A stretch of DNA of 64,000 nt, from positions 80,984,925 to 81,048,924 of the forward strand of contig CM038225.1 in NCBI GenBank assembly GCA_021442155.1. Direction: 5' to 3'. The translations under genes and the position numbers were made by a program. The stretch's first letter is position 1. Each line of letters starts with the position of its first letter. The DNA is from Cymbidium sinense. Its lineage: Eukaryota; Streptophyta; Magnoliopsida; Asparagales; Orchidaceae. The notes below the pieces were generated by a model. That model was given only the letters and a program-made list of their open reading frames with translations. It searched no databases and had not been told where the DNA came from. This document shows positions 22,552-37,204 of the stretch, in pieces.

Positions 22552-25500
22552 TATGATAATTTTATTTAGAAAACCACACAAATCTTAGAGGTTTTTATTT
22601 AGGTAATCAAATATGTCATTAAGGGATAAATATATTATCTCAAGAAATAAACATATTACTCTATAATGAATTTAATTACTTAAAAAGAACTCCTAAGGCT
22701 GATGAATCTTCGATATATCAGAGATTCTTCCCCTAAACTATATGAAGAGGTAGAACATGATTTATTTTATTGCAGGGTTTATAATTCTCTATAAGAGAAA
22801 CACCCTATAGTTAATTACATATTAGAAAGAAAATAAGTCCTCCTAGGAATACTCTTGATTAAAGAAATTGATTATCTCTATAGATTTCAAAGCTTGTCTT
22901 AAAAGGATGGTTAATTTAGAGATTCAAAAGAGAACACTCCAAGGTGGAAGAGTTCTTTTTAGAAGCCAATAGGGAATAAGTAGGAAATATTTTTAGATAT
23001 TGGGATGCCTAGTAAACATTTTAACTATCCTACACATTTTTGAAATTAAAGTTATTGAGAATTCTAGGCTAACATTTTATTATAAATCTAGGACTTAGAA
23101 TCTGTTAGCATAAGACTGCATAAATACTTATTGGTTGAAGACTTATTCTAATAGGATACGTCAGAACTTAAGTCTAAAAGTACTTCTGACATAAGTTAGA
23201 GGTTTGAGCTAGCCTAATTTTTTGAATCCGGGAATGATCAAATTTTCTACTCACTTGAGAAAATAAACTTATCTGTAACTCTTATGGACTTATTTCCTAC
23301 CTGAAAGGATTGCCAGCTAACACCACCTAATCAATTTTTAAAACCATGATTCCAGTCTTATGTATGGAAGATGGCCGGGCCATTGCATTTTAGGAAGGAA
23401 GCTAAGAATCTAACTCACTCCATAACCCTAAGATAATATTTGGCAGATTATGCACCTAACTAATGGAATAAGTTTCATCTTTTATGTTTTGACTCACAAT
23501 TGATTTTAATGCCTTGGGTATGCATTTTATGCCTATAATGATATGCAATTAGAAGTAGTCATGGGCCAAATTTAAAAAGAGATGGCACACTTCCCCAAGA
23601 AGGGTGGTTATCTTTATAGGCTAGATGCTCTCTTATGTGCAATGGGTGAAGCGCCCAATTCAAGAGGAATGAATAATATGTTATCGTATTTTTTAAAAGC
23701 TAATTATTTCTAGTTGTTTTTAAGTTAGACTTAGGGCTTTTAATTAGTATGAGATTTTGAGTTTTTTCATTTGATATTTTAGTTGTTTAAATTTAGTGGG
23801 AAAAAAATTAATTTTTTCTAGGAGCCTAATGTTATAAGAATTTCATCACAAGATAACATCATAGAAAGAAATCTAGAGAAGCAAGCAATTTTTATTGCAC
23901 ATCTAAATTAAATCAAGTCAAATTAATTAACAGAATAGGTCAATGAGGCCGGATATCACTGTACACCTCGAAAGAAAGAGAAAATGGGCACTTGAGCTCT
24001 GCCCTTATACAGTCTGGCCTAGAATTAAAAGTTTGATCTATGATGGTCTTCTTCCAAGGTCGTCACCTGCTTTAGGGACCTTCGCGGGCTTCACAGGAGA
24101 CCACCAACTAGTAAAGTCAGCTCTTGCTATTCCTAGACTCCATAAATCTTAACCTAATTGTAGGCTTAAATTATATTTTAAAATTTTAAAATAAGTTCTA
24201 ATTCCTTGAAAAACAAATGTCAAGAAATACATACAACACATTAAAAGTTTATTTTATAAATATACGGGCTTAGGATTAGTTGCTTGCTAAGTAAAAATGC
24301 AAGCAAGCTATATTTATATATATGTATATATATTATTACATCAGTCACTTTAAGCACAACCCCTTGCATAAAATAGTGTTAGCCTAAAAAGAATGCTATA
24401 TCATCCAAATTAGTAGGCAAATATTCATAGCCATCCAATCTAAAATATTACACCACAAAAAAAAATTTCACATCATAAAACATCACAAATCATCAGCTTA
24501 ACTTAAATTAAAGGTCAGTGATGTAACAATCTAATGTGTGAGAAAATAGTCTTGTATGGTATGACTTTAGTGAGCCTTTTTTAGGTTCAAATTTTGGTTT
24601 AATTCGATTTAAAATTTAACCTTTCACTTTTCATAATTTTGCTTCATAGGTATGCGTTATAGTTAAATTAGAAGTTTGAGGTATCAAAACCTCCTTCAGA
24701 TCATTAGCCTTGCGACCTCGGGTGTCCAAACTATATACCATATGATTGTTAGTTATAAAGAGTATTATTTTCATTTATTTGATTTCTTTTATTTTATTCT
24801 TAGAATTTGTTCAAATTTCTATTGAGTGGTCTCAATTTAAGTAATTTAATTGGTTTATGAGTTTATTTCTATTTTTTAGGTTTATCTTTGTGTTAAAGTG
24901 AAATTTAGATTTTAAAAAATGAAGAATAAAATAAATTATGCTTTAGGAAAAACTCCTTTTATTAATCATCCTAAATTCTAATAGAATGAAATTTTCATGC
25001 ATTCTAAGGGTCAAATTAAGATCCTAAGTATTTTAATTGTCCTCTTTTGAATTGATTTAAATGGTTTATTTTAGATTGGGCTTGATTTGATTAATGTTTT
25101 AATTTCCTTTTAAGATTTAGAGTTTATGTAATTAATCAAATCTTATTATGATTTCGAAGATTTCTTTCTTATTTCATTTCTTTTATCTTGATCAATGTTT
25201 CTTTTGTTTGATTTATTATCTTTAATTAAAATTTTGAAATGTTTCTTTTAAATCCTAATTAAAAGTTGATGTCATCATGTTTGAGTAATTAAGTATTTAG
25301 TTTTTTTTCAAGTGTTCTAATTCATTTTATGTTATTATATTTTCTTTCATAACTTAGCTTTGTGTTTGATTTTATGTTTGTTTTTATTTCTCTTAATTAA
25401 ATGTTTATTTAATCTTATGAGTTTGAATTATTTAGTTTATTTGATTGAATTAATTCCACTCATTAGTTTTATCAATGTTAAGTGTTTGTTAATTTAAATT

Positions 25501-27783
25501 GATTTTTAATTAAATCTTGATTTAAAAGTTGTAATTTTACTATTTAAGTGATTCATTATACCTCAATTTTGTAACTTACAAAGTCTTATTTGCTTATGTA
25601 TTTATACTTCATTATTTTGGTTATGTTTAATGAAATATTATATATTAAAGTTTCACTATTTAGTTTAATCCCTTAGGATGAGATTTTATTTATCAATCAT
25701 AACCTAAGAAACTTAGGCTACTTTGGGCATCAAATCTAACCTAGGCCATTTTAACTTTTAGGCTATTTAGATTAAATGATTTGATCAATCACCTTTTATT
25801 TGCATTTGAAATTATCAATATTTCTTAACATTAAAATGGACTTAAAGTAGTTTTAATATTAACGATTTTCTTGATTTGGGTATAAAGTTCCTAAGTTGAT
25901 TAATTTTGGTTTAGATTGATCAATTGATTTATTATAGATTTAACATATTAGGTTACTTTAGGTTTGATTGAATTTTATGTTCTTAATAATTTTATTAATC
26001 CTTAAATGCATGATTAATTAAATTCCTTAACTTCGAAAGTTAAGAAATTTTTCTTAAGTTTTATGATGTTAATGAAAATGTCTTAAGTTGATTTTATAAA
26101 TTTTTATAATTTATGTACTTTTTTTACTTATAATTTCATTTAAATTGACCTAACGATTGGAAATTCAACAACTTATAATCCATAGTCCATTTGACCTTGA
26201 AATGTTTATGACAAGTGGGGTTCCTTGCCAATTTAAGTTTCCTAAAATTTCACCATAATTAGCTGTATAATTTAAGATTAATTAGGATTTTATTCATTTT
26301 AATAAAATCTAAATTAGGCTTAAACTAGCATAAATTAATTGAGGGTTTTACTTTTCTCAAAATCTTCTCGAAAGTATAAATCAATAGAGGGTTCATTTAG
26401 ATTTTTTGGAGTTTTTATTAAATTATTATGATTTTTTAAAATCCAGACAAATTAATTAAAATTTTTAATTCATTTAATTTCTAATTAAATTATTTTGAGG
26501 ATTATGAGATTTCAGTGAGTTTTAATGATGTTTTAAGATTTTTTTGGTGTTTATTATGATGATTTAAGCTAATTTCTTAAATTTTGATATTTTTCTTGAT
26601 TTAATATTAATTTATTTCATTAAAATAAGAGTTATGTCTTGAAAATTTTATATCTATGGATTTACTTTTCAATAAATCCCAAGAAATTTATCTAAAGTGT
26701 GTTTTAATCTTAATATCAATTCTCTAAAATTTTAAATTTATTGGATTAATGGTTTAGGTTTAATTTAAGTTTGATTATTTTTAAATAAACATAAGTTAAC
26801 TTATAAATACCCAATAAAAATTAAGTATTTTGGGTTTAATGGATTATCCTCAGTGAGATGAATTCATAGAGCCTTTTTTTACATTTGTTGGTTGAGTATT
26901 TTATTTTTATATTATATTTTAAAGTTTTTAGAATTTTTAATAATTTTCAAAAATAAGAAATTGAAAATTCTATTTGAAAATAGTTAGCGCTGTGTGGTGC
27001 TAATGTGGTGCTGTTTGCCACATAGCACGATGCCGTTGGACTAGCTAGATCCACATGGATCTAGCTCAAAAATAGGTCGAGACCTTTGGGTATGTTTATA
27101 GCCTTCCAATCAAAGATCAGATGGCCAGGATTTAATCTGTCTTTCTTTAAGGAGTTTAAATTACATCGTGCGGCTAGATCAGAGCCGTCCGTTCCAAATA
27201 GAAGGAATGGAAGGTGCAGATTTTGTCCCTGCTATTGTCTGCGAGGTTCGTTGACTGTTCACATTTAAGGAAAAAAATTCGATGATGTGGGGAGAATTTT
27301 AATGCATTTTCGATTGGAAAATGATCTAGATTCTATTTTGAACACATCTATATGATTAGATCTCACTTGAGATGAAAATTCCTTCATAAATGACCAAATT
27401 GAATTCAATAGAAGGTCAGGTTTGGGGGATACCTCCTTGATATCGATCCACAATGGTGGGAGAATTAAATAGCTTTGTGGGGATGTGGAGAGCTTCTAGA
27501 TGCCACGAATTGGATTGCCTCCTCACCGATTGCTCTATAGGCTAAGCCCCTCTTATTTGCCAGTGGATTTGATCAAAATCTGGCTTGCTGACGATGTGGA
27601 AATTGGGGAAAGGGTGGATTCTTCTTTGTTTCACTTGAAGAAGGTGTGTGAGTGCTCAGAATTTCTTGAGAAAATCTCTCTGGCCTATTTCTATGAATGG
27701 TTGAGAGCTATATGGGGAGAAATTTTATTTTGATTTTGTTATGGTGATTGCCACCCTTGGAGGCTAGCTCCAAGGGTGGTCAA
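22552..27783 (+). repeat. GL-B: giant LTR lacking its TTGACC-array end
   Basis: It starts TATGATAATTTTATTTAG, collinear with the outer ends of GL-D and GL-E, followed by the CACACAAATCTT, GAGATTCTTCCCCTA and GCCAGCTAACACCACC blocks and the ACTGTACACCTCGAAAGAAAG block at 23958. It continues through AT-rich DNA to blocks shared with 39.4-39.9 kb and 48.3-48.8 kb. The TTGACC array is missing. CTGAT at 22547-22551 and at 27784-27788, after GGTCAA, may be a target duplication, making this an internally deleted copy. Confidence 0.65.
27751..27779. repeat. Perfect 12-bp palindromic hairpin
   Basis: CCACCCTTGGAG and CTCCAAGGGTGG flank the five-base loop GCTAG. It lies just before the possible right end of GL-B and is GC-richer than its surroundings. 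Confidence 0.85.
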
Positions 27784-27788
27784 CTGAT

Positions 27789-28083
27789 TAGGAACAATCC
27801 AAATTAGTGAGGATGAGGAGTGGAGAAGAAATGTAGTAAGTGTTTTGGATTAGAGAGGGTTTGTCTTCATATTTTAAATCACTCTCCCATTTCATATTTC
27901 TTTTCTTTTGGATTGACTTGAGACCTTTAAAATCTCTCAACTTGGCTGCCAATCCCATTACACTCATCCTCGAATGAGTCTTGGTGTATTACAATGTGAT
28001 TTGTGTAGGTTTATGCTCACATGCCACATTTGATCAATTTGAGTTTAACTCAATTTGGATTAAACTAAGTATGATCAATGTTC
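27789..28083. other. Spacer between GL-B and GL-C
   Basis: The right half has words resembling the TTGACC array (CAATTTGAGTTTAACTCAAT). The left half (GAGGATGAGGAGTGGAG onward) matches nothing else I could find in the window. No coding motif. Confidence 0.4.
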
Positions 28084-28399
28084 ATTATTGTTGACCTCAC
28101 TTTTGGAGCAAGGATTGTTCATTCCATTCCTAGGTCTAGGATTCTTTTAGACACTTAGGTTTCCTTAGTGCCAGGACATGTCTAGTGGCTAAGGGAGCAC
28201 TAAACCTAGGCCTAGTGACTTGTAGGGCATAACCTTAGGCCTAGAGCTGATTGTAGGATGAGTGGGCCTCACTTACCCTAAGGCCTAAACTGACACTCAC
28301 ACCCATCAATTTATTTAAACGTAAGATAAATGAATGAAACCTCAACCTTAACTCATCAAATGACCATGATTGAATTTGATTTCCAATCCAAGCTTCAAG

Positions 28400-29350
28400 C
28401 CAAATTAAGTTGAACCTTAATTCAAGCTAACCCACCTCAAATCCTATAATTCCATTCAAACCAACCCAAGCAAACCAAACTCAATCCAATTCTCTCAATT
28501 ATTCTAATTATTCAATTGATCATTTCAAACTATTCCAACACTTGCAATCAAGCCAACTAAATCAATCAAATCCCATTAGATCAAATCAATCTATCCAATC
28601 TCTTTATTGATGATTGTAGGTCATTATTGGACACTCCACTATAATCAATTGGACCTAATCAAGCCAATTTGGCCCCTCAACCCAAGTTGACCCAAAGTCA
28701 CCTACCTAAAAGGTCAAATTGGACCAAATCATGTTCTAAGAAAAATTAATTACAATCAATGAATCCCATCAACCATAAATTGAGTATTGAACATGATTCA
28801 ATCACAATTGAACCTAACCAAGCCAAATTGTCCTCTTGACCCAAGTTGACCCAATTTGACCTAAAAGGCCAAATTCAACCAAATCAAATCTTAAAAAAAT
28901 TGGTTGAAACCAATGCTTCTAATTAATCACTAATTGAATATTGAACATGATCTAACTTTCAATTAGACCCAATTTGGTCAACACAACCCAATTGGCCTAC
29001 TTAGCCACAGTTGACCTAAAGGGTCAAATTAAACTAAATCACTCTATAATTCAAATCAATTCAAACCAACTCTTCCAATCAATTACAAATGACAAATCGA
29101 ACATATACCTAACCCATGCTCAAGCTAATTTGGCCAATTTGATTAAATTGGTCATCATGACCCATTTGACCTAAATGAAATCATATGAACCAAATCCACA
29201 CCTAACTCAGATTGAACCAAACCAATTGCACTAATTAATTCCAAAAGATCAATTGAACTTAACCAAATTCCCACTTTGACCTAATTTGGTCAAAATGGTC
29301 AATTTAGCCCAACATGACCCATTTGATTTACATGATTCAAATTAAGCCAA
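28400..29350. repeat. TTGACC/GGTCAA motif array in GL-C
   Basis: Same type of degenerate array as at 20.7 kb, for example AAGTTGACCCAATTTGACC at 28842 and TTTGGTCAAAATGGTCAA near 29287. Confidence 0.8.
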
Positions 29351-31669
29351 ACCCAACGAAACTTGGCATGACTCATCCTTGTGTCACCATGCCTGCCAAA
29401 GTGGATCCAACCCATGGTGAACATGGGTTGGGTCAAGTCCATTGAACTAAGCCCTCCAAATGAGATGAAATCTACATTTGGGTGGATTCTCCAACTCCCC
29501 ACCCCTTGGCAGCCACCTTTGGCTTTTCTTGGATAAAGGACCACTGACTTAACCTAACCCAAGGCTGTTAGGATAAGCCTTTGGCCAAGAGAGGGTAAGC
29601 TCACCCATGAGCAACCATTGGCCCACCTAAAGAGGAGTGTACACTCTATGATAGCCCATTATGCTCTTTCAACCTCTCACACACATCCACAGCAGCCCAC
29701 CTCGTGACGATTTCCAAAATTAAACGATGCTTGGTTTAAATGGGAAGGAGAGTATACTCCTCCCCATCCATTCAAACTCATCACACACCTACCTTAGAGA
29801 ATTTCGAGTAGTCCTAGAGCATTCCCTTTGATCTTTTTAACATGGCTTCGGGCTTCGTCTCTTCAAGATGAAGCTACCTCTAATAATGGACCGCCAGTCT
29901 TTAGATTTGACAAGGAATTAATCCAGCAACCTTAGATTCAGCCTCTAAGTGTCAGTATTTTATGAAATGTGTTTTCATATGATTTTTCACTATAGGATCT
30001 CCTTAGATCTTATCTCTGATCATTTTATAGTAAATTTCACAGTCAAATGAACTCTGACAAGCTAAGATCAAGCGATGGAAGGTGGACGGTGTTCATCTTC
30101 TGACGCTCATGGGATAACGGATCACCGACTATCCATTCTATGTGATTAGAACAGTCGATCATGATTAATTGTGCTAGAAATCTTGATTTAATTCTTTCAT
30201 AATTGCAAGATTAATCTCAACCATCCGATCTGAGATGGGATTGTCGGGAAGAAACCACATCCATCGCCATTGAATCAGCAACCGTGCTAGATGTTTTAAG
30301 TAGCCAATGCCACGACAGCATGTGGAACGCACTGCTGTGTCAGTGTCCACGTGGTGCCGATGGTTCAAAATAAATAATTTGGCTTAAAAATTCTATTTAA
30401 GTGGCCAAAAATTCAAAAAATGATAACTAACCTATTTTGGAAAGCTTAGATAGAGGAGAATTTAATAAAAATAAAATCTCTAATTAATGTTTAATGAATA
30501 GTGCTTAATTAAGATTTGAAGTTTAGGCTAATTACTTTAATTAAGGCCAAATCACTTTGCTAATTAATTCCAAAGTTGGCATGTTGATTGTAGAGGATGT
30601 CCTTTATCTCTCATATTTTTCTTGAAATTAGTTGCTATGTAATTTAAGAAATCCTAAATTTTTAATCCTAATTACCCATTTTAAGTGACTTAATAATTAT
30701 TAAGATTAATGAATACTAAAATTAAATAATTAAAGATAATTAATCAATGAAAATAGTAAGGATAACATGGGAAATAATTAGGACTCTCTCTTCTAATTAA
30801 TTCCAAATGTGTTTCATTAATGAATCTAATTAACATGTTTTGTAACTAAGGATAAATTAAGGAAATTATTAATTAAATTCAAAGAAAATCAATTAAATAA
30901 TTCAAGTGCCAACCCATTAATCTCTTTATCTATTTAATAACATAAATTTATTAAAGAAATTATGATTTCCTTATTGGTGTGGAGAAATCATAATAGTATT
31001 TAGGTTAAATATTTTTCTTCCTTAGTTTAATTAACCCTTAAGCATGAGCCTAATTACATTCGATCTCCTTAGGTGCATTGCCGATTTTAGTTTCCCAAAG
31101 CATATCATTGAAGGCTCATGATTAAGTGGTCAATTAAATTAAAGAAGCTTGGAAAGGGTAATCAAATTAATGTAATTAATGGATTGAACCTAATCAATTC
31201 AAAAAACATTTTTAATTTCTTTCCTTCAACATATTAAATAACTAATATGGGATGGAGTAAATCCTAAGTACCATTTCTCTTCTTTAGGTTTTAATAACTT
31301 GAACATTAAAATTAAACCTTAAAGGAGCTTTAGTTAGGCTTAATGGATGTTTATTTAACTTGATTTTCCTTAGAGTTTGATGAAATCCAGTATGTTATGT
31401 GGTGATATTTAATTACTTCCTTTTAATTATCATAAATGTGTATGTCATGTGCTTCATATCTTCACGTTTTAAAATTATATGGTGTGGCTATTATCATTAG
31501 TAATTATTAAACTATTTTGAAACTATATGTTAATTATGAATCAAATGATTTGAAACTTAAATCAATGCCTATTTTAAAGAATTAATTATGTGAAGATGAC
31601 ATTTTCATTTATTTGTAATCAAAAGATGGTAATTGATTATTTTATTCTTATGTTTTATGCATATGTTTA

Positions 31670-32055
31670 CAAGTATTTGAATTAGCAAGTATATAGTCTG
31701 GATATTTCCAGAATATGAGGCTTTAAGTAGCGCCAAGGAGGTCTTGGATAATCTCACATCCTTGGTTTAACAAGGACACATACTTGCTTAATTTCATTTA
31801 TGTGTATGCATGTGTTAGAATATAAAGTAAAATCCCTTTCTTTATGTCATTAAACTTTACATTAGTAAAGGATTTTCATACATAACCTTTGCATGATTTT
31901 GTTTCTATGCTTATGTATGTGCTTGTGTGTATTTTAGTTAACAAGCATATAGTTTGGACATCTCAAAAATACAAGGATTTAAGTAGCCCCAACTAGGTCT
32001 TAGATAATTTCACTTCCTTAGTTTAATAACACAACCTACTTGCTTAAATTCTTAA
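31670..32055. repeat. Two copies of the GL 250-bp repeat
   Basis: ATATAGTCTGGATATTTCC at 31690 and ATATAGTTTGGACATCTC near 31937. Each is followed by a GGCTTTAAGTAGC-like block and then CTTCCTTAGTTTAA. The period is about 247 bp. Confidence 0.8.
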
Positions 32056-33184
32056 TACATATTTGCATATGCTTAGCTATGAGATGAAATCTCCCATTTT
32101 ATATTAAATTCATGCATCAACATTCATGAAATATGAAAAAATATGGGTATATTGCATGTATATGTATATACTTAATCAAATATTAGAGAAAATAAAAATG
32201 AAAGAATGTGAATATTATTGATAATGATTGGAAGTGGTGGAGTATTACTCATATGATGGTGACTTAATTTCATTAATCTTAAGATGCCTTTTATGTTTGA
32301 ATAAAATTTATTAAGGCTAATTTAAATTTAGGCTAAATAAAATTTATATGTGGTTTATTAAGTGAATTAAAGTCATAATAATCTATCTTTAGAAAATAAC
32401 TTAGGCCAGGGATGAAAGAGTTAAGTCTCTTTCTTCTCTTTATAATGATTAGATCTTAAGTAAATAGTGAATACAAATAAAAATACATAAGTTAAAATTC
32501 AATCAAATTACAAAAATACTTAAAGTAAAATGATCCTTAATGAGTATTTTAAATAATCCTAAGACTTTAGACAATCATAATCCTAAAGCTTAATCAAGGC
32601 ATACCACACTATGCTTTAGCACACATATTAGAATACTAAGTCATCGATCTTAGTATTAGGTTAGGCTGGTATATGTTATGATGATATGCATTATTTTGTG
32701 ATGTAGTGGTTTAGAGTGGATGTTAGGATTATTTGTGTATAGACTGGATGCTAGGTTGCCATTATCTTAATAATGTCTTATGTAGGGAATTGTGTTTGAG
32801 GAACCGCTGCAATAATTAATAATATAAATATTTTTGCTTGCACGTGCTACTTATCCCCTTAAGCATAATCCAATTAGGATATGTGGGCTTGGTTACCCAA
32901 GTGTAGGGTGCTAAGTCCAAATATGTAAAATACAATTGCTTGACTTCTATGTTTGTTTAGCAAACATCTGTTTTGCAGGTGTAGTTAGATTTCATTTTTC
33001 ATAAAAGTGTAATTTTTATAATATGATTAGGATTAGTGCTATGGGATTTAGGATGAGCACTGGCTAGAAGGAAAAGGCCTGTGAGGCCCTGTGAAGCCTT
33101 GAGCGAACTAATCCAAAGAAGGGAAGAAGAACAATAATTAAAGACCCCCATAACATTTATTTCAATTATAATATTTAATTACAA

Positions 33185-33225
33185 TATGGGTTGTATAAGG
33201 ATAGAGCTCGGTTACCCAACTCTTT
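33185..33225 (+). promoter_or_regulatory. Conserved TATAAGG block in GL-C
   Basis: GGGTTGTATAAGGATAGAGC is shared in form with 60702 (plus strand) and with the reverse complement at about 36005, 45325 and 63575. It is a candidate TATA box if the GL sense strand runs from TGTTGACC to CACCACA. This is inferred from conservation only. Confidence 0.35.
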
Positions 33226-36200
33226 ATCTTTTTGGGGGTTTACCCAACTCTTTATCTTTTTTGGGGTGTACAACGATAGCCGGCCGCACTGGCTTTTTAT
33301 TATTTTATGAAATTCAAATATTTGATTGTTGTGTTTAGTTTGCATAATAGAAATGACATGTTTTCATATGTTTCTTAAAGTTTGATGCTTTGATGCGTGG
33401 CCTAGATGTAGTAGACTTTTTTAAAAAAAATAAATTTTCTACCCTCACTAAATAACTCATAACTTAATTCTAATGTAGCTCATAATCTCACTTTAAAAAC
33501 TAGTCTTTTAATCAAGATAATAAAAGATATAGTAACCCTTAGCTAAATGGTTGTATGCTATAACTACATGTATGCCATATTATTTCACTATGGAATAGAG
33601 AGTATCTCCATAATAGGGGATATGCTTGACCTTTGAGAGCGGTCCCTTGTAGTGGAGAACACTTCATTTTTACTGATTTAGACCATAACTTAATTTCAAC
33701 ATGCATGTAGGTATATTTATCTCAAGCCTTTTTCTAAAATAAATGTGTCAATATAATCTCGAAGCTTGTAAATTTTTAACATTAGATTTAGTCTTATTTT
33801 TCATACTAAACATTATCTAGTCTCTTATAGAGTGAGTCTATGATTCTAGCTTCTTTCCTAATTGATAATAACCTAGCTATCTTATATTTACATATGACTG
33901 ACCCATATGATCTTAAAATTATAGGAGGTGTTAGTTGGTGGGAACTTTAGATGGTTGTAAGTCTAGAAGAGTTGAGATGTGCTCATTCTCTCTTATTGAG
34001 GTGAACTAATATATCTCATTCTCCTGAGTGGATTTAGGTCGAGCTCTTAGCTTATGCTAAAATACTCTAGATCTAGGTTCTGAGGTGGCTTGTTTCTCTC
34101 TTACTATGAGTATAAGTCCTCACCTCTTAGGCATTTCCATCATCTTATATTGTTGGAATGTGAGTCTTAACTTTCTAAAAAAATTTTAACTTAAATAAAA
34201 TAAATTCTCCTCTTCAAAAATATAAAGCCTCATCATAAGATAGATTGAAGCATTCAGTAGGCTTCTTAGTGTCTTGGATACTTTCTAGTTATCCTTCTAT
34301 GGAATCAGTAACTAAGTCTTTCTATTTGTTCTTTACCCATTTAATTTTCAAAAATAACTAATTTTTTGATAGTTTATCCTTAAAATCTTTGTAGATATTT
34401 ATTATCTACTTTATCAAGAGTATTCTTAGAGAAATTCCATTTACTAGGATGTAATTAACTATAGGGGCTTGCCTCTATAGGGAAGTAAAGAACACAACTT
34501 AAAAAAATAAACCCTACTATACTTTATCCATTATGGTGTTTATTTTTAGATATTAGGGGACACCACACAGTTCATATGGGGTACTTATTGAAGTGATCGA
34601 GTATGACATTGAGGTATGATGGGCTATTTCAAAAGATAGATGCATCACCCTTCAATGGATCTAATCACTTAATAAGGACTCCTAAGACATGATGGGTCTT
34701 CGAATGTACCAAAGATTTTTCCTCTACTTTATATGGATGAATAAAGCAGAGTTTATATTAAATTGAGTTCTAAAGTTCCCTATGGGGGCAAGCCCTTATA
34801 GTTAATTACATCCTAAGGAAGGAGAGTTCCTTAGGAATACTCTTGATTAAAGTAGGCAATTATTGCCTCCAAAGATTTCAAAGTTAAGACTATCAAAGGA
34901 TTGGCTATTTTGAAAAATCAACTGGGAAAGATCAAGGAGAAGTCTTATTTTGGAAGCCAGGAGGAATAAGTAGGAAATGCTCATAATACTAGGAAACCTA
35001 GTGAGAATTCCAATCTATCCTATAGTTGGACTTTATATATTTGAAAATAAAAAAAATTATTTTATTAGAGTTGAAATTTTATTAGATTATTAGGGCTTAT
35101 AGTCCATCAACACAAGGTTATGGAAAAGCCTAAGAGGTGAGGATTTATGCTTGTAGCCCAAAGAAAATAGCAACCTCAAATCTTAAATCTAGTGAGCTTT
35201 AGTAAGAGCTAAAGCACGACAAAAATCTATGCAAAGATAAGCATAAGGTTTACCACCATAAGAAAGGATAAACCACTCGATTGCTAGGCTTACAACCACC
35301 TAGAGTGGTCTCCAGCTAACTCCTTCTATGCTTTAAATTTATGTAGGAAAGTCTTATGAGTTTGTAAGATAATTGGACTGTTATTTATTTAGAAAGAGAC
35401 TACAGTCCTAAACCCACTCTCTAAGAGACTAGAGCATGAGTGGTATGAATAATGACATAATATAATGCAAAATCTTTTCAAATTTTCTTTCAATTTTGAC
35501 ATTTCATTTTGATAAAGGCTTTAGAATTTCTTATGCTTAAATACATGATGAAATAATATTATTGACTAAATCAGAAGATAGGGGTATTTTCCATCACAAG
35601 GGATGCCCTCACAGGTCAAACATTCCCCTATCGTGCAAGGATGAAAATCCCCTATTTTCAAAATGAAATATATGATATGTATATTGTGAAGCATTCAGCC
35701 ATTCAGCTAAGGGGTTGCTAAATCTTTTAATTATCTTATTTAATGCCGAGGCTTTATGGTGAGGTTATGAATTATTTAAAACTTTATTTATGAGTTGTAG
35801 TTGGGTAGAAAAATTATTTTTATTCTAAGAGCCTAATCGCATCCAGGCCACACATTAAAGCATTAATCATAAGAAACTATGAAAAGTATGTTGTTTCTAA
35901 GGCACAAGCTAAACATAGCATCAAATAATTTTATAGCTACCGTAAAAGAATAAGAGGCCAGTATGATCGGGTACCACTGTACAACATGAAAAGAGAAAAT
36001 AGGTAGCCGAGCTCTATCCTTATACAACCCAAAATATAAAAGAATGATTACAATTTATAAATGTATAAGTGCTATGGGAAATCATCAAGTCTTCATGTAT
36101 TCATGTCTCCTTCATTTATTCTTTTGCCTTTGATTTGGTGGACTTCAAGGCATCACATGGCACCCCAGGACAAAGCCTTCTAGCCAATGCTCATCATAAT

Positions 36201-37204
36201 CCCCCATAACTCTAATCCTAATTCCTAATGCAAAATTATATTAAAAGTAGGAAAAGTAAATCTAACTAGACCTACAAAAGAAGTGTTAGCTAAATACACA
36301 TACAATCCAAAATAGTTATATATATAATTTAGACTTAGCACCTTGCACATGGGCAATTATGCCCACCTGTCCTAACTTGGATTATGGTTAGGTGTTTAAG
36401 CAACCTGCAAAGAGAATATTTACATTTATTTTTAAGCACCCCCTTAAGCACAATCCCCTATAGAAAACATGATTAGGCTAATCACAACCTAACATCTAGT
36501 CTACGAAACATATACCCTAACATCCAGTCTAAAATAATGCATCACAAAACAAAACATATATCATACCATCACAAAACAAAACATATAACATAAAGCTAGA
36601 AGTAGATACTTAGCCCTGATGTGTGTGATAAGGGTTGTGTGGTGTGTCTTACTAGGCATTAATGTTATGTTTTCTAAATGTGAAAGGGTTTAATTTAACA
36701 TAAAGGGTTGATTTCTCTTTAAATTGTTTAATTGATTTGATATTTTTAATTTGTGTTTTCTTTTATTTCACATGACTTACACTTAGCAACTAAGTGTTAT
36801 AAAGAGAAGAAAGGGGATCATTGCCTTTCATCCCTACCCTAAGCTGCTTTCTAAAGTACATTAATTTGATTTAGTTCTCTTTAGTGAATGGCTTATTAAG
36901 TGATTTTAAATTAATCCTGGGTTTAGGTTCACTTTAAATAATCCCATTCAATATGAAATGCATCTTAAAATTAATTTGATTAATTACTATCACATGACAA
37001 ATGTTAAATCATTCATTTCCATCACATGCAACATGCATATGATTAAATCATAAGTATACCTACACATACAATATGTTTTAGCACACTTTAATGATGGATG
37101 TGAACATGCATATTTAAAGTTTATATTTTTCATTTGATTGAATTATTTAATCATATTGATTTTAAAGATCTATCAAAATTCTTATACAAAAATACATAAT
37201 GATG

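Noticed and set aside
23943..24152. 69-residue open frame MRPDITVHLERKRKW...
   Set aside because: It overlaps the GL block shared with 35.95-36.03, 45.29-45.35 and 63.51-63.58 kb. The other copies do not keep the frame, so it is chance.
27500..27733. 77-residue open frame MPRIGLPPHRLLYRL...
   Set aside because: It lies within GL-B, the homologous parts of GL-D and GL-E are not open, and no domain is visible.
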